A DNA stretch of 64,000 nucleotides from Fulvia fulva. Taxonomy: Eukaryota; Ascomycota; Dothideomycetes; Mycosphaerellales; Mycosphaerellaceae. The notes below the pieces were generated by a model, which worked only from the letters and a program-made list of their open reading frames with translations, was not told the DNA's origin and did not search any database. Positions 23,393 through 35,300 of this stretch are shown here, piece by piece. The position numbers and the translations under genes are program-made. Every line of letters starts with the position of its first letter. Position 1 is the stretch's first letter. The stretch lies in assembly GCF_020509005.1 (NCBI RefSeq), contig NC_063013.1, forward strand, positions 3,906,001-3,970,000, in the 5' to 3' direction.

Positions 23393-25050
23393 ATGAGTGC
23401 TCACCACGCCAATAGTGAGCGCATCTCCGCTGAAGATGATCCCAGAGACATTAAGAATGCTGCCGACTTTCTCGACGAAGTGGACGAGCACAATGCGGTC
23501 AAGCCGAACAGGACCCTCGAGGCACCTCCCTTGGTCAGAGACTTGAGCCCAGCGGATCGAGAAAGACTGGAGAAGACGCTGGTTCGCAAAATCGACTTCA
23601 GATTACTACCCGCCGTCATCATCATGTACATCATGAACTATCTCGACAGAGTAAGCACCAGAGTAGCATGATTGTGTTTATCTTTCTGACACCGACAGAA
23701 CAACATTGCAACAGCCAGGTTGGCCGGCAATCCGGGCCTAGAAGAGGACATCAACATGAACGATTCCCAGTACGAGACTTGCGTGTCCATCTTATTCGTC
23801 GGCTACATCTTGATGCAAATCCCGAGCAATCTTTTTCTGAACAAAGTCGGCAAGCCTGCTCTCTTTCTGCCTGGTGTTATGGTGATCTGGGGCATCATTT
23901 CGACTGCTACAGCAGCCGCGCGTAGCTTCGGCGGCCTGGTGGCGATCAGATTCTGCCTTGGGTTCATCGAGGCAGCTTACTTTCCTGGTTGTCTGTTTTA
24001 TCTTTCTTGCTGGTATACCAGGAAGGAACTGGCATTCCGATCAGCTATCTTGTACTCGGGTTCTCTCATATCTGGTGCTTTTGCCGGATTGATCGCAGCC
24101 GGTATCACGGACGGCATGGATGGAAAGCTCGGCTTGCCAGCATGGCGATGGTGAGTCGACAGGAGAGCGACTGAAGATATCTGCTAACGTGCTACAGGCT
24201 TTTCATCATCGAAGGCGCTATTACAATCGTCATTGCTGCAGTCTGCTTCTTCGTCTTGCCCAACCTCCCCAGAACGACCAAATGGCTAACCGAAGAGGAG
24301 CGACAACTGGCCGTCTGGCGATTGCAAGAAGACATTGGTGTCGATGACTGGACCAGCAGCGAAGAACAATCTTTCTGGCAAGGCATGTTCCTCGCTTTCA
24401 GAGACACCAAAGTCTGGATCTTGATGGTCATGCTCTTGGGAATCGTCTCCAGCGCCTCCGTCACGAATTTCTTCCCGACAGTAGTGCAGACACTTGGTTA
24501 CTCCAAGCTGATCACACTGCTGTTGACAGCACCACCTTATGTGCTGGCAGTCTTTGTATGTTTCGCGAACGCGATCCATGCAGACAAGTCCGGGGAGCGA
24601 TTTCTGCACATTACCATACCGCTCATCATCGGCATGGCCTCATTCATCCTGGCAGCAGCCACGACATCTGTTGCTCCACGTTATGTTGCCATGATGTTGA
24701 TGGTACCATCTATCTACGCAGGCTACGTGATTGTTCTGGCATGGATATCGAACACGATTCCTCGTCCTCCAGCCAAGCGTGCTGCAGCTCTGGCAGCCAT
24801 CAACGCGGTGTCTAATGCCTCATCCATCTACGCCTCCTACATGTACTCAGGGGCTCCTCGATTCATCATCGCATTCTCGGTCAACTGTGGCACACTGTTC
24901 CTGGCGATTGCGATGGCAGCAGTCCTCAGAATCATGCTCGTACGCCTCAACCACAAGCTTGATCGGGGTGAGACCATCGATGGTGGCATTTCTGGTGCAT
25001 CTATTGGAGAGGGCGAGGCAATGAGACGAGGCTTCAGGTTCCTGGTATAG
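23393..25050 (+). CDS. Major facilitator transporter, anion:cation symporter (Dal5/allantoate-permease-like)
   Basis: Three exons: 23393-23650, 23699-24150, 24198-25050, with 48- and 47-bp introns (GTAAGC and GTGAGT donors), giving 520 residues. The architecture is a 70-residue cytosolic N-terminus, about 12 membrane helices, and a charged C-terminal tail. Family landmarks: KIDFRLLPAVIIMYIMNYLDR immediately before the first splice, then NNIATARL, the loop 2-3 motif NKVGKPALFLPG, and RFCLGFIEAAYFPGCLFYLSCWYTRKE, typical of the fungal Dal5/Tna1/Seo1 subfamily that carries allantoate, nicotinate, pantothenate, biotin and similar acids. The substrate cannot be told from the sequence. No biosynthetic neighbours point to one. 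Confidence 0.9.
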
Positions 25051-26826
25051 ATGGTGTGCTCGGAGCAGCTCACGGTTGCTCACATGGAGTACGAGCGTCC
25101 ATGCCTCCTAAAGGCCAAGCCTAGCAGTAAGCTCACTGCACTTCGACTTGCGGCTTCCTGGGAATCATGCTTCAGATGCCATGTGCATGGGGCAGCTTGC
25201 TCAATAGAGATAGTTCCGCGATATCCAGACTAATCGCTAGCTCGCCATTACTTGGTGTCTGACCACGATCACACTCCTACCAGGACTCGTGGAGAGATTC
25301 TGCCCTGGCCAATGATCTTCAGCCTGGGTTACAGTCTCAGGTCGACTAGGAATGTACAACGCGGATTACGGCTGGAACTGTCTCTGAAATCAGAGCTTTG
25401 TACCACTCCAAGGCGAGGTACCGCGCTTCCAGGACTGCTTGCCACTGCTGCTTTCACAGACCAAGACCGTCGAGTCTGAGGCAACGGTGGTGATCGCGCG
25501 CTGTAGCCCCAGTCCTGAGGCTCCAAACTGATCATAGCATTGCATAGGCACTATATCACAGAGCCCACTCATTTCCTCCACTCACACACTTGTCTTGACT
25601 TCGAACCAAACTCCGCCACAGCCACGATCCTACCAGGAGGACCATGCTCGAGCAGTATCGGCCAAGACCCGAGCCGCCGGGAACATACGATAGCGAGCTA
25701 TTCGGGGAGTAACGCACTAGTCACTGCTTTCCGACACAGGTGTCGTTAGTCGACGATGACATGGTGATGTCAGGTCTTGCGTCCAATTGCCTGGCACCCG
25801 CATCCTTACTGTCTCGTTCCGACAGCGTATAGACCAATTCGCTGTGACCTTGACTAGCTCTGGAGGGATGCTGATCAATCCGCTCGCCTCAGGCATCGCC
25901 TTGTGAGTATAGGTAGAAGAGACGGCGATTTTCTTCATCGGAATCTGGCTGTCTGTGGCGTGTGCCAGAACATGTCCAAGTCTTGGCTACTAAGATTTTC
26001 ATTCTTCTGCGCGGAAGGCGTTCGCGCGGTAAGACGGTCGTGTCTGGGTACTTACCGCCTCATTAGAGCCATGGTCGACAAGCATGGACACGTGGGAGAT
26101 CTTGAAGTACCGGCGCTCTCGATGTGTATCTAAAGCTGGTGTACAAAATTCAGACCGGCCCCCAATCGGTTCACAACGATCGTACAGGCACTACTCAATC
26201 TGCATGATCATCCTTGTCTGAACTGGTTCGCCGCTTCCTCTTCAGATGCTCTGCGACACCCATCCCAGCAAGACCTGCTTAGCTCCAACCCTAATATGCA
26301 CTTCACGCTTCCTATCACTGCCGCCTCGCCCGACCATAGCTGCCTATAGAGCACTCTAGACGCTTGGCCCTTGTATGCGAGCTACTATGAAAAGCACAGT
26401 CACAGCACATCGTCATGGCTCCGGGCGGAAGTCTGTTCAATATCTGACGATGTGCTTACTGCACTGTCTACGCACCCTGGGCACAAACGACGATGCGAGC
26501 AAGAGCGATCTGACGTGCCATGTGACGCTCAGTCTGAGTAGTCGGATTCAACTGTGGAGATACAGGAACAGATGGCCATAGAGATCTTGGCTGACTGCGA
26601 GACATCCGCAGAGATGCGATGGTCGAAGATATAAAGAGGGCCGTGGTGCCTTCGCTTTCAGAAGCAGCAGCACAACAGCAACAACTCCCCACTAACAGGC
26701 ACAACACATCTCAACCCTCGCACCATGAGCATAGCTTGAACAGCTATGTGAAGAATGTTTAGCTTCTGCTCCACGGATCATCTCATGTCGTACAAGTCTG
26801 CAATTGCATGCATGATACTATACAAT
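25051..26826. other. Intergenic, 1.8 kb, convergent side of transporter and UTP10
   Basis: No protein-coding gene supported. A promoter-like stretch is listed separately at 26629-26739. The rest shows only short overlapping frames. Confidence 0.45.
26629..26739 (+). promoter_or_regulatory. Orphan promoter-like segment with a four-codon ORF
   Basis: GATATAAAG at 26628-26636 resembles a TATA box. It is followed by an A/C-rich leader-like run of 85 bp and a start codon in good context (CACCATGAGC at 26721), but the frame stops after four codons (26725-26739). A second ATG is followed at once by TGA. It could drive a non-coding RNA, be a relic of a lost gene, or be chance. Confidence 0.3.
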
Positions 26827-29800
26827 TTACTGCAACATGCTGTTCAAATCTTCGCCAGTCACATCCTCGATCTGCTTCATCCATCGCAGGGTCTCGCGCT
26901 CGACAGGTCCGTCATCGTCTTCTTGCAACTCTGAAATCAATGGCAGCCATTCTGGCAGATGGCCAACCCAGTCGACGTTGAGTCTCTCGGTAAGCGCGCG
27001 CTCAACCTTAACTGCTGCCAACCTGACCGCAGCTTCTTCATGTCTCATGGATGCCATGATCATGGTGTTGAGAGTCTTATGCTGCTCCGGCGAATTGGCG
27101 GCGACCCCAAGTTCGACGATGGCAGGAATGACATACTCCTCTACATTCAAAGATCCTGCTTGCAGCAACAGACACAACAGTGGCTCAACGATCGGATCGA
27201 AGTGTGCAGGAGTCTGCCAAAAGCCATCCTGATCATGACTGAGGTTCGCTGTCAGACATTCGATCACCAGTCGCAGCAATCGTCCCTCGAGCTCTTTCTG
27301 CGGGCTCAACGAGTTGAGCAACGACACAGAGTTCTCGAGTATGAATGCGTAGTAGCTCGTGACCAGCGACTTCAGCTGGTTGAACAACGTGGAAGCGAAG
27401 CTGTAGAGACTCGTGTGGCGGTGGATGGTGCCTTCCCGGTCGTCAGGAATCTGACCGACCCATTCTCCTAGCCGAAGGAAGAATGGTCGGAAGGTAGCAT
27501 CGTTGAGCTTAAGCACGGTATCCATAGTGACACTGTCGACAAGCTCGAAAAGCCCGTCATAGTGGCTAGGCTCGTCAGCTGTGGGCAGCAGTCTTCGACG
27601 CAAGTCAAAGGCATGGAACAGTACGCCGAACAGCAGCTGGGCGTTCTTCAGGATAGTCGACTTGGTATGATGCTTGACAGCACCCTGCAAAGTCTCCAGA
27701 TACAGACGTGCGGCGGATCCGCCAAGAACGACAATCTGTTCCCACGTGCGCTCGATGGTGCCCAAGCAGTCGTGAGCAGGCAGCTTCCTGGCAGCAAGTG
27801 CTGTGAATTCGATGGCTTCGGTCTCGTCATAGTCAGCAGCCACCACAAATAGCCGATCGAGATGAGCTCCAGCCAACAGCCAAGGAACATGGTCCAGGAT
27901 TCCCATAGCAAAGCTGAAACCGGCACTCATTAAGCCGGTACTGTGTTTGTCCTCGTCACCATCTTCTAAAATCTGTTCCATATACGAGATCGCGCGGTCG
28001 AGCGTTCTCGGCAGGACAGGGACAAATTCATCACCAAGGACTTCGACCATGCTTGCCAGGCACAGCAAGGACAGGCGCCGCAGCTTGCTATCATCACTGC
28101 CGAGGGCAGCGTCGCCAACGATCTGCTGGGCGACTTGAAGGACGGTGGTACGATCAGTCTTGCCGAACTTGTCAGATATGCGATCGATGCATGCAATGGC
28201 CGCAACTCGAACTTCGACTGGCTGACTTGGTATGACGAAAACCGCGCAGTTCGGGAGCACATCGATGAAGATCTGCTGCATAGCAGGATCGCCTCGCCTG
28301 GCCGTGACAACACGCTGCTCCAACGACCTGAAGACTTGTTGACGGATATCATCGGTGCCAGATTGCATGAGCTTAGCGCTCGACTCGATGAAGTCCTTGG
28401 TAGGCATGAGTCCGAGGACGGCTGTCAACAAGTCTGCAGCATTATCGCGAAGATCGACATTGCTCCTGAGCTGAAGTCCTAGCTGCATGGTCTTCTCCAA
28501 GATGGTGGAGTATGCTACGCGAAGGCTTTCCGCTTTGTCATCGCTTGTCTTGAGCTCCTTGGCGAGCCTCTTGCGCAGTGCATCACGCCCGAGAACGTCA
28601 GTCAACCCATCGATGAGAACTGACGTGCTCTCCTTCGCCTGCTCCTTGTTCTTCTCGCCATAGCCTAGGATGACATCAGATAGTGCTCGCCTAGCTTTAA
28701 GAGTGTCGAACACAAGATCAATGTACTGCTTGACGGCTGTGATCTGAGTGTTGCTCGGGAATGTGTTCATGAGTTCGGACACGAAGCGACGGACTCCCGG
28801 ATCCTCGGGATGCCTTTCAATCAGCATGGCAGCAATTGTGAACAGTGCTTGGTCGGCGCCGAGGGTATTGACGAGATTACGGAAGAGGTCCGCTCGCCGA
28901 TGTAAGGGAATGTGCTCATATGCCGCAGTGAAGCTGAGTAGCAAGTCTGCTGCACCACTGATTAAGTCTTTCCCACGCTTCTTGAGAGACGCTGCCAAGG
29001 GCGGAATAATTCGAGCGACAGTCTGGTCCGTAACATGCGCGCTGTACTCATCGCCCTGTTTGAGGATGGTAGAGCTCATGAAGGTAAACAATGGCATAAC
29101 GCTGTGGAGGACCAAATCTGGTGCCCACGAAGCTAGAGCAGACATCAATAGCAAAGCGGCGTGGTGCACCTGCGTGTTTGATGTGTTTCTAACACAATCG
29201 ACGATCAAGTCTGCGCGGATGACTGAACGGTCAACGTCTCTGTTGGCGTTGGCCTTGAGACCATTGACAACACTAAGCAGATTGTTGACGATCAAGCCTT
29301 GCAGGTAAATAAGCTCAGAGTCCAGAAGAGCCTTGTAATGATGAAGCTCGCTGAGCAGATGGAACAAGCCCTTGAGCAGTTGTGGATGTCTCTCTGGCTT
29401 GGCTTGTTCGACAAGCTCCAGCACTAAAGTCATGCGGCGCAGCGCGAGGTTGAGTTTGCCTTTGTCAACGCTGCCCAACTTGTGCACATCAGAGGTGCGG
29501 CTTGTGCGCTGCTTCTTTGCGGGCGTTGGTTGACTTTGTAGATCGGCAGCGTTGGGCAAGGTCTCGACCAGGTGCACCAGGACATCTGTCGGGAGACCAA
29601 GACTGCGAAGGGTATCGACAGCCTCGCTTTGAACATCGTCGGACGCATCGGGGTCATGAGCGAGATCGAGCAGCCAATCCACAAGCTTGGGCTGTGCAGC
29701 TTTTCTCAGCAGTTGTCTCAGCCGGGAGAAGGCAAGTTGTGATCTTCGACTGCCAGAGGTCGCCAGTTCCTGCAGGAATTGCACCTCTTCGCCACTGCGG

Positions 29801-32130
29801 TGGCTTACGCACGCGACAAGAGCTCGAGCGAGGTTGTCTGAATCATCGCCGGATTGCTCAAGACTGACCACACTGCGAACGTACGGTAGCAAAATGTGTG
29901 ACCTTGCGGTACCTGCATGCTTGCCCACACGGCTTAAGATGGGCAACAGGCGCAGCTTCAGCATGTGCGATGGCGTTGCCACCACGTGAGAGGCCAAGAA
30001 GGCATAGGTTGCTGGTCGTAGCGTTGCTTTCAGCTCTTTGCGCTGCGGTGTTGCAGTGCCGGAAGTGCCGTTGAGCTCGGTGGACAAGGACTGCACGATC
30101 TTCTCTGCGTCGATCACACAATCCTCAATTATTGGCAGCAGTGCATCTGCTAGTACACGGTGTGCGTCGGCGGTGGGAAGCCATTGTACTTGGCTGCTCT
30201 GCTTGCCGTAGATGGTATCTTTACTCCACACAGCAGACTCGTCAGTCTTGCCTTTTTCTTGTGGCCTGAGCTTATACAACGCATGAAGGGCCTTGCTTGC
30301 CACTCCTGCAGCCGTGCGTACCGCCTTTGCTGGATCGGCAAGCGCTGCGATCAGGTAAGGTATGAGTGCTTGCACGTCGACGAACGCATTGTCTTTCTTG
30401 GCCTGCTGCAAGAGCTCCGCTGTCATCTGCAAAGACTTGACACGAGCTGACACTGGCGCGTGGCTCATCCACACGCCTGCGAAGAAGGTGAACGTGTTGG
30501 GCTGTTTTGTGCATGCGCTCCTCTCAAGTGAAGGCTGGGCAAGAAGAGCCGATATGTCCTCCTCTGACGGCAGCGCCTGATGGAAAGCCATGCTGAATTG
30601 CTCCAATGCTTGTTGGTGAACAGGGTCGAGGAAGGAAGTCTGTTTGCTTGGCAGCTTGGGCAAAGCGGTAAGATCGAGAGCTGAACGGTCAATAGCAGCC
30701 GCTGGCTGTTCATCCAGCAACATTGCATCAGTGTCATCGTCACTGGCCTCTGCACTGTCGCTGGACTGTAGCTGAAGCGCTAGATCAGCATCCAGTCGGG
30801 CAGGATTGATGTCGGCTCGCTCAGCGGCCGCTCTGATGAGTCGCGACCCATTCTCGCCCTCTGCAAGGCTGTTCAGCATCTTCAGAAGCTCACTGCGTAA
30901 CTCCACACCATGTTCGGTGGTAGCGACGGCATCCAGTATGCTTTGTAGCACATCCAGCTTGCCAGCATCTGACACGTTGTGATTGAGCACGGAGGCTGTG
31001 AGCAACGATAGCATTCGAGGTTCATGCTCCTGCAGCTTGGCATGCAACGCGCCAATCGCGGCTCCCACGAGGAGCTTCTCTACGCGGTACTTCGCGCCAA
31101 TCCTTTCGATGATCTCGAGTAGGTCGTCATGTTTCGTGATGGCTTTCACTACCGGTCTAGGTAAGCTCATTGCTTCTCGTTCTTCGGCCAAAACGGCCAA
31201 GCAGAGGATTCCGTCCTGCACAGTCTGGTCTGTCCAGCCGTTGGCGACGGCGTCCATCATGGCATTTAGTGCTTTATCGCTCAAAGATGACTTGGTGGCC
31301 AAGATGGTCATGATCATGCAAGCTCCGAGGTACAACTCTGGCACACCTCTGATGCTTAGAGCACTTTGTAGTATTGGTAGCACCTTCAGCAAGAGGTCTT
31401 CTTCCTTCTGTCTCCGTGCTGTCTCCCGTCCAGATCGTGTCGCATCAATCATGACGTTGACAGACTGCGCTGTAATGCTCGCCCAGAATCCAAGCAGCAG
31501 TGCTGATTGATACCTCGCCTTCGCAAGGTTCAAGGTGTACTGGCTGAAGGCGGCAAAGAAAGCAGAATTGATGCTTGCTGCTGCTACGATAGCGTGCCTG
31601 GGAGGTGTCTGCAGCGAAGACACGTATGGGTGCAGGAATCTGAAGGTGGGCGGAAGCTGCTCTGGCAAGATGGACAGCAGCGTAGGGAAGATGTGCGAGG
31701 CGTGGTATGGCAAGAAGGTCAGGAGCAATGCTTCGGTGTTGTGTTCGTGCACTCGGAACCTCCGCACCAGCCATTCCGCCGCCTTCATCGCAGGCTTCAG
31801 CAGCAGTCTGGCCCCAAGCAGACGCAGAAAGCTCTCAATGACGGCGTCCAGCTCTGCGTTCTCTTGCGCTGTCATTGTCGCTCGATCTTCGTTTTTGCTC
31901 TGCTCGCTGAACAAACTCGGAGCAAACGGCGCGAACCGCACATCCAGCTGACATAGCGCGTCGAAGCCCTCGAGGCATACTTGGTAGATCGTGTCGAAGT
32001 TCTGCGCAGCGGCGTCTCGTGCTTCGAACAGCAGCGATTTGCTGTGGCGGGCTTTCTGCGCCTTGAGGTCGAGCTGGTGGGTGCTTCTGGCGGCGATTGC
32101 CGCCAACTGCTGCTGGAGGACGGTGGCCAT
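26827..32130 (-). CDS. UTP10: U3 snoRNP HEAT-repeat protein of the 90S pre-ribosome (t-UTP)
   Basis: Component of the UtpA complex that binds the 5' external transcribed spacer and couples rDNA transcription to early 40S assembly in the nucleolus. Single uninterrupted exon of 1767 residues, the usual size (yeast 1769). The N-terminus is the conserved HSKSLLFEARDAAAQNFDTI segment followed by DVRFAPFAPSLFSEQSK and LLLKPAMKAAEWLVRRFRVH, which are hallmarks of the family. The rest is a long alpha-helical HEAT solenoid and the C-terminal BP28CT region (roughly 1480-1640). The frame continues four codons upstream; the start at 32130 (MATVLQQQLAAIA) fits homologues. Acidic breaks such as SDSAEASDDDTDAMLLDE separate blocks of repeats. 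Confidence 0.96.
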   Translation of the reverse strand: MATVLQQQLAAIAARSTHQLDLKAQKARHSKSLLFEARDAAAQNFDTIYQVCLEGFDALCQLDVRFAPFAPSLFSEQSKNEDRATMTAQENAELDAVIESFLRLLGARLLLKPAMKAAEWLVRRFRVHEHNTEALLLTFLPYHASHIFPTLLSILPEQLPPTFRFLHPYVSSLQTPPRHAIVAAASINSAFFAAFSQYTLNLAKARYQSALLLGFWASITAQSVNVMIDATRSGRETARRQKEEDLLLKVLPILQSALSIRGVPELYLGACMIMTILATKSSLSDKALNAMMDAVANGWTDQTVQDGILCLAVLAEEREAMSLPRPVVKAITKHDDLLEIIERIGAKYRVEKLLVGAAIGALHAKLQEHEPRMLSLLTASVLNHNVSDAGKLDVLQSILDAVATTEHGVELRSELLKMLNSLAEGENGSRLIRAAAERADINPARLDADLALQLQSSDSAEASDDDTDAMLLDEQPAAAIDRSALDLTALPKLPSKQTSFLDPVHQQALEQFSMAFHQALPSEEDISALLAQPSLERSACTKQPNTFTFFAGVWMSHAPVSARVKSLQMTAELLQQAKKDNAFVDVQALIPYLIAALADPAKAVRTAAGVASKALHALYKLRPQEKGKTDESAVWSKDTIYGKQSSQVQWLPTADAHRVLADALLPIIEDCVIDAEKIVQSLSTELNGTSGTATPQRKELKATLRPATYAFLASHVVATPSHMLKLRLLPILSRVGKHAGTARSHILLPYVRSVVSLEQSGDDSDNLARALVACVSHRSGEEVQFLQELATSGSRRSQLAFSRLRQLLRKAAQPKLVDWLLDLAHDPDASDDVQSEAVDTLRSLGLPTDVLVHLVETLPNAADLQSQPTPAKKQRTSRTSDVHKLGSVDKGKLNLALRRMTLVLELVEQAKPERHPQLLKGLFHLLSELHHYKALLDSELIYLQGLIVNNLLSVVNGLKANANRDVDRSVIRADLIVDCVRNTSNTQVHHAALLLMSALASWAPDLVLHSVMPLFTFMSSTILKQGDEYSAHVTDQTVARIIPPLAASLKKRGKDLISGAADLLLSFTAAYEHIPLHRRADLFRNLVNTLGADQALFTIAAMLIERHPEDPGVRRFVSELMNTFPSNTQITAVKQYIDLVFDTLKARRALSDVILGYGEKNKEQAKESTSVLIDGLTDVLGRDALRKRLAKELKTSDDKAESLRVAYSTILEKTMQLGLQLRSNVDLRDNAADLLTAVLGLMPTKDFIESSAKLMQSGTDDIRQQVFRSLEQRVVTARRGDPAMQQIFIDVLPNCAVFVIPSQPVEVRVAAIACIDRISDKFGKTDRTTVLQVAQQIVGDAALGSDDSKLRRLSLLCLASMVEVLGDEFVPVLPRTLDRAISYMEQILEDGDEDKHSTGLMSAGFSFAMGILDHVPWLLAGAHLDRLFVVAADYDETEAIEFTALAARKLPAHDCLGTIERTWEQIVVLGGSAARLYLETLQGAVKHHTKSTILKNAQLLFGVLFHAFDLRRRLLPTADEPSHYDGLFELVDSVTMDTVLKLNDATFRPFFLRLGEWVGQIPDDREGTIHRHTSLYSFASTLFNQLKSLVTSYYAFILENSVSLLNSLSPQKELEGRLLRLVIECLTANLSHDQDGFWQTPAHFDPIVEPLLCLLLQAGSLNVEEYVIPAIVELGVAANSPEQHKTLNTMIMASMRHEEAAVRLAAVKVERALTERLNVDWVGHLPEWLPLISELQEDDDGPVERETLRWMKQIEDVTGEDLNSMLQ

Positions 32131-32372
32131 GTGATGGTACACTTCCGGCCACTGCGCCGCACACCAAAGACGTGAGGACAGCAGCTGACAGTGAAGTGCG
32201 AGACGTCGAGATTTGCTTCCAAAAGTTCGACCACGGCATTTCGGCCCACCTTCCCCATTTGCTTGGACGCCATCAACCGCGAACTAGACTTTGATGTCCA
32301 TCTCACAATTCGCCCCGTCAATATGAGGAAACCCGTACACACCTGCACACCACTACTGATGACATGATCTAG
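32131..32372. promoter_or_regulatory. Compact divergent promoter, UTP10 / NRDE2
   Basis: Only about 240 bp separate the starts of two nuclear RNA-processing genes, so they are likely to share control elements. No PAC- or RRPE-type ribosome-biogenesis motif recognised. Confidence 0.55.
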
Positions 32373-35300
32373 ATGGACAGAGCGCGTGTTCCCAAATTCG
32401 GCAGCTTCAAGCCCAAGGTCGCCGCGCAGAAGACGAAGACAGATGCCGCAGCTTCGGACGGCGAGGACGCGAGGAAATCACCGTCCCGTGACCCGCGCCG
32501 TCGAGAGCATAGAGGTCATCGACATGAGCGCGAGCGTCGTCGGCATCACCACGGTCGCGATCAAGGCAGATCTCATGACGAACGGGGGCCTCGTGAGGAG
32601 CGTCGCCACCGGCAGCGCGACAATGCCACGCCTCGCCGCTCAACTCAGCGAGTCGATATAGATGAGTTTGAGGAGTCGCATCTCTTCATCATTGACCGTC
32701 GTGGAGACGCAAAGAATGTTGAGTATGGCAGTCTGCATCGCTATGGCATTCCAGCTTACCATCGTACGGGATATGGTAACGTGATAGGTCTGCCACCACA
32801 GATCAAGATCAATCGCGAAGCGAGCAGCGATAAGGACGTGATACTGACTGCAGCCGATCGGAAGAGACACACCAGACTTCCAAGATTGCTGACCGGCAAG
32901 CATGGAAGGAGTCACGAAGCCAATCTGCGCTATGTTCTGAATGCTGCAGACACGCCTACGCACTTGCACAGTGATTACGTGGACCTTCGTCCTTCTCGCA
33001 AGCGCAAGCGTAACAGCGAGTCTCCCGAGGCCGGCGAAGCAGCTGTTGACTACCGCTCCATTGAGGGCAAGGCGAAAGCGCCCACTCAGCCAGCCGACGA
33101 GGACCTGGACTTTGCATCCGAGTCTGAGACAGGCAATGGCGACGATGCTCTGGAGCTGCCAGCAAGGCAGCAGAACGCGATGTTGTCGAAAACAGCAAAG
33201 GCAAAGCCTGGGGAGCTCGACTCTTGGCTCACTCTGGCGGAGCATCAGGCCAAAATGGTGCAACCCGGTGTGAACGTCACAGCTTTCACGTCTTCTGAAA
33301 GGCGGACGTTGGCAGACCTTCGGCTGTCCATCTTACACCAAGCAGCAAGTCACATCAACAAGGGCCACCCAAGCCGCGATCAGTTGCTACTAAGCACAAT
33401 CGAGGAAGGCTCCATCATCTGGGATGGCACAAAGTTATCGAGCAGATGGAAAGAAGCTTTGGTCGAGTGCCCGTCGAGTGTCTTGCTGTGGACTAGATAC
33501 CTCGACCATATCCAAGATCAGCATGCTGGCTTTCGTTACGATCAATGCAAAGCCTCATTTGTACAATGTATGGATGTCCTACGCAAGGCATATGCTCGCT
33601 GCAAGGGTGACGACCAGACCCGCATCTGGAACCTTCAAGTGCACGTACTGCTTCGGCTCACCACGTTCATTCGTGATGCTGGATACTCGGAGCTTGCCGT
33701 AGCAATTTGGCAAGCGCTGCTCGAATACCATCTTTGCACTCCGAATAACATTGTCGCTGCGGCCCTGGACGACAAGCTGGAATCTTTCGAATCGTTCTGG
33801 GAGAGCGAAGTACCAAGGATAGGAGAGCCGAACGCTCGCGGCTGGCATCGACATCACGAACACATCGATGACGAAACCCGTCGAGGTATCCCGCTTCATC
33901 AGGCACCACTGGATGCGTCGCGGCCATGGGCATCCTTTGCGAGGCAGGAAAAATCAATGCACAGCTTCTGCTTATCGGCTCTACCCGACGACGACGATGC
34001 TATCACAGATCCTTTCCGCTGCGTTATGTTTTCCGACATTCGCGACATTCTGGAGTCTTTGAGCGCCGGCTTGGACCCTTCAACGCTGGCCGATGGCTTT
34101 CTCGCATTTCTAGAGCTTCCTGCGCTGCCCTGCACAACAGTCGACGCTGACATCGATGTGTGGCGTCTCGATCCGCACAACATGGCACACGGAGCATTTT
34201 GGGCGCCGGAGCTGCTGCGACCAGCGGACGACAAGGCTTTCAAACCACCATACTATCGTCAGACCTGCAAAAGCTTGTTTGGGCAAGAACACGGTTCGTT
34301 CGCCAACTTTCGGTCTGCATATGGACAGGATGAGGCACACAAGGACGTTGTTAGTTTCGTGGACAGATCACTGGAAGCGCTGGTGGTTGCGAGAAAGGAC
34401 GATGATGTGCTGGCGGAATACTATCTTGCTTTCAAGCTCTCAGTCCTTCCAGAAGAGGCTGTCAAAGCTGCCAAGAAGCTACTGAAGGAACCATCATCGA
34501 GCTCAAGACTCTACAACGCGTATGCTCTCATTGAGGCGCGGCTTGGACACGAGCAGAAAGCTGAGACTGTTTGGTCCACTGCACTGGCCATGCAAAGTAG
34601 CCTTGGCGTGAGAGCACAGGACGATGCCGTGTTTCTCTGGCACAGCCGTATGCTCAACGCTGCTGCAACTACAACGTCTGCTCTGCAACACCTATTGAGC
34701 ATTGACAATGCGAGTCCTGCCGCTACGAAACTCGAAGTCGGCCATGACGAGTCATCAGTACATCGCCTCAAGGCATCTCGCAAGCTACAAGAAGGATTCG
34801 ACCGCATGATGCTGCAGGGAAAGCAGGTCCATGCCGCTTCATACGCAGACTGTCTGGCGTGGCTTGCATATCTCAGCAGCCACCATGACTTTGAAAGCAC
34901 CTTCCAGGCTTACGAGAAGTGCAGCTCGCGAATGTCTCGTGATGGCGCCAGGTTGAGCTTGGAATTGCTGCAACAATGCAAAGCTGATCTCATCAAGCGA
35001 CATATCGAGCTGCAACGACCATACAAGCCTGCCGTACTTCGAGGGGAGATGGAGAACAGCTTATCATTGTTCCCCAGCAACAGCATTTTGATCGAGCTTG
35101 CGCAACGGCTAGCTGCACAAGACCGTCTTCGAACCCTATTGCATGATCAGAAAGCCACAGAACCGAACCAAAGGACAATCGTACAATGGGCAGCGAAGAT
35201 CACGGGAGAGCTTCATCGCACAGCAGACCCATCCTTAGGTTCCACTGCCAACACTGTCCGGGCCACCTTCGCGAGCGCGCTACTCGGCCTTGACAGCAAG

